NCBI GenBank assembly: GCA_022701475.1
Contig: JAKOOI010000439.1
Span: 1-6,675 of the forward strand
Reading direction: 5' to 3'
Source of the DNA: Weeksellaceae bacterium
GTDB taxonomy: Bacteria > Bacteroidota > Bacteroidia > Flavobacteriales > Weeksellaceae
Length of the DNA: 6,675 bases
Shown: in pieces, positions 5,094-6,675 of the stretch
Position numbering within the stretch: position 1 is the first letter of the stretch
Layout of the letters: each line of letters starts with the position of its first letter
Notes under the pieces: generated by a model
Databases searched by the model: none
What the model saw: the letters and a program-made list of their open reading frames with translations, nothing else
What the model was told of the DNA's origin: nothing
Made by a program: the position numbers and the translations under genes

Positions 5094-6626
5094 TTATTTC
5101 ACTATGAATTTCAGTACCGTTCCATCCAGCTTCAACAGGTAAATTCCCTGTTCAAGATTTTTAATGCTGATGGAATTGCTGTTGTGTTTAAACGGCCGGT
5201 CAATCGTCTGCAGTACCTTTCCCTGCAGGTTATAAATCTCCGCTTTTGTGATACCTTGTGTATCACCTTTAACCTGTAAGGTATTTCCGGAAACCGGATT
5301 CGGTGAAATGATAAGGTGGTTCTGTAACTGTTCCGGTACAGTAGCCATTCTGCTGCTCTGAGAACTGCTTCCGTAACACGTCCAGCTCAGGTTATCAATC
5401 GCGACTCTGTTGCCGGAGGATGTATTTTCAAGGCTGACTGTTACATTGCCCGGGATATTGATATTGCTGAGCGTGGTAGTGGTGGCATTGGCTGAATAAG
5501 GAATCGTGCCCACGGTAGTGCCGTTGACTTTCACCTGGAAGCTGCCGCTGCTTCCTGTGAATGTAAGTTGGGTGGTTACCGTCAGTGATCCGATTCCGTT
5601 AGCTGAGCTGCCGGACGTCAGGGCTCCGTTTCTTAGGGTAATGGCTTTGTTTGAAACGGTCTGGTCGGTTCTGGCGTCGGTGGCGGTCCAGGAAAGACCG
5701 TTATTGGTCCAGGTTCTGGTAAGATACGAAGCGCTGCTTGCTGAAGGAATAGTTTCAAAAGTTTCGTTTACACAGCCGGAAGGAGCGGATGGAGCAGGGG
5801 TTGTCCCTGAAGAAGAACCGGATCCCCAGATCTGGCTGGCATAATTCGGGTTGTCGATAAACGGGTTCCTGTTTTTCTGATACGTATAGGAGGCGTTGTT
5901 TCTGTTGATCTCCGCCTGTGAAACCGGATCCTGGTTATGCCATGCCAGCAGCACATTCAGTTCCCAGGTCTGCAATCCCGGGAAAGCAGAACTTCCCAGC
6001 ATGTTGCCTGAAGAGAAAGTCGAAAGTTTGCTTTGGTAGCGGGTGACAAAATAGAATACCATTCTGGCCACATCCCCTTTGAATTCATCGATCGGCTCGA
6101 AAACCGTTCCGGAATAGCCTGAAGAAGCGGAGTTCCCGAGTTTCGAGCCGTTCTTGGAAGTAAAGGTTGCCGTCCCTACTTTCCCGAAAGGATAGTTGGA
6201 ACGCATACCATTTACTTTTCCGTCGGTGGCCCTGATGAAATGAATGTCCGAAACCATAGGCGAGGCTTCACTGAAAAAGCTTTGCGGAATAATATGTTCC
6301 CGGTTATAGCAGTTTCCTTCTACGGAATAGGTGCCGCACTGGTTGCTTCCCGGCGTGTATTTATAAGGATCTGTCTCTGAGGGTTTCTCAGAGTAGATAT
6401 CCAGGATCGAACCGTCGTTCTCATAATTTTTGTCAATATCCGTGGTCTTGTAAGCCGTCCAGAGCCCGTTATAGCCTTTGTCCTGGTGGCCGTTGGTAAT
6501 AATACTGCTGAGTGCCGTCTTCAGGGAAGCTCCGGAAAGTCCGTTTGCAGCGCTGTAATATCCGGAAGGAGCCTGCGCACTGGCCATTGCAGTAATGAAA
6601 GTAAGGAGGTATAATGGTTTTTTCAT
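5094..6626 (-). CDS. Secreted endonuclease I family nuclease with T9SS sorting domain
   Basis: This 510-aa protein probably cleaves DNA and/or RNA outside the cell for nutrient scavenging. The signal peptide (1-17) is likely cut at ASA|Q. The EndoI nuclease domain (about 22-267) contains NREHIIPQSFF at 108-118, SDIHFIRATDGKVNG at 126-140 and RSNYPFG at 142-148, and ends with RNPFIDNP at 253-260. By analogy with the Vvn/EndA nucleases, H111 is the likely general base, and E110 and N139 the likely metal ligands. All three are present, so the enzyme looks active. A Ser/Gly/Pro linker (269-284) leads to a beta-rich domain (285-417) starting CVNETFE and ending DNLSWTC, possibly a disulfide-closed jelly roll for substrate or surface binding. 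A type A T9SS sorting domain follows (about 437-510: ISPNPVSG, EIYNLQGKVL, LEQGIYLLKL, KFIVK). The gene is monocistronic within the window and convergent with the LemA operon. DNA versus RNA preference cannot be read from the sequence. Confidence 0.95.
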   Translation of the reverse strand: MKKPLYLLTFITAMASAQAPSGYYSAANGLSGASLKTALSSIITNGHQDKGYNGLWTAYKTTDIDKNYENDGSILDIYSEKPSETDPYKYTPGSNQCGTYSVEGNCYNREHIIPQSFFSEASPMVSDIHFIRATDGKVNGMRSNYPFGKVGTATFTSKNGSKLGNSASSGYSGTVFEPIDEFKGDVARMVFYFVTRYQSKLSTFSSGNMLGSSAFPGLQTWELNVLLAWHNQDPVSQAEINRNNASYTYQKNRNPFIDNPNYASQIWGSGSSSGTTPAPSAPSGCVNETFETIPSASSASYLTRTWTNNGLSWTATDARTDQTVSNKAITLRNGALTSGSSANGIGSLTVTTQLTFTGSSGSFQVKVNGTTVGTIPYSANATTTTLSNINIPGNVTVSLENTSSGNRVAIDNLSWTCYGSSSQSSRMATVPEQLQNHLIISPNPVSGNTLQVKGDTQGITKAEIYNLQGKVLQTIDRPFKHNSNSISIKNLEQGIYLLKLDGTVLKFIVK

Positions 6627-6656
6627 ATCAGAAATTTTAGTCCGGTAAGAGTAAGA

Positions 6657-6664
6657 TAAATTTA
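6657..6664 (-). promoter_or_regulatory. Possible -7 box (TAAATTTA) of the endonuclease promoter
   Basis: On the - strand TAAATTTA matches the Bacteroidota -7 consensus TAnnTTTG at all but the last base. It lies 30 bases before the endonuclease start codon, a normal distance. The partner -33 TTTG element would fall beyond the window edge, so it cannot be checked here. The region is AT-rich, so a chance match is possible. Confidence 0.35.
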
Positions 6665-6675
6665 GGAATAAAAAA

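Noticed and set aside
5506..5844. 112-codon + strand open frame inside the endonuclease gene
   Set aside because: It is a shadow of the Ser/Thr/Gly-rich coding strand, without start context or protein features, whereas the opposite frame is a clear secreted nuclease.
6603..6640. Perfect AAGGAGG followed five bases later by an ATG on the + strand
   Set aside because: The open frame is only eight codons and lies over the start of the endonuclease gene on the other strand. Bacteroidota rarely use Shine-Dalgarno sites, so this is a coincidence within the signal-peptide codons.

Overview
The window looks like chromosomal DNA of a Bacteroidota member in class Flavobacteriia, most likely Chryseobacterium or a close relative. 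This is inferred from a secreted endonuclease I with a C-terminal type IX secretion (T9SS) sorting domain, from lipoprotein signal peptides with loose lipoboxes, from the absence of Shine-Dalgarno sequences before the genes, and from short GTCCC/GGGAC-type palindromes between genes. No RNA gene, insertion sequence, CRISPR array, phage gene or mobile-element gene is visible.

Left part (1-1173, + strand): the 3' part of a DUF3592-like membrane protein, then, 24 bases later, a 217-residue lipoprotein of unknown function. By eye this stretch is AT-richer than what follows. A 172-base gap without a recognisable promoter or terminator separates it from the next cluster.

Central operon (1346-4292, + strand): five tightly packed genes. 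They encode a second lipoprotein that looks like a remote relative of the first, a GIDE/MULAN-type (BAM domain) membrane protein without a RING finger, a canonical LemA protein (ATGA overlap with the gene before it), a small three-helix membrane protein (20-base overlap with lemA), and a 257-residue soluble protein of unknown function. The packing suggests translational coupling and one envelope-associated complex or pathway. The GIDE-LemA pair is the recognisable core. The lipoprotein, the small membrane protein and the soluble protein are uncharacterised candidate partners.

Intergenic region (4293-5093): about 800 bases with no credible gene. It holds a double hairpin resembling the REP-like elements associated with REP-associated tyrosine transposases (RAYT), three palindromic segments sharing a CGGCTT...AGC core, and a strong hairpin terminator.

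Right part (5094-6626, - strand): a complete secreted endonuclease I (signal peptide, EndoI nuclease domain, beta-rich accessory domain, T9SS type A sorting domain), convergent with the central operon. A plausible -7 promoter box lies just upstream, near the window edge.
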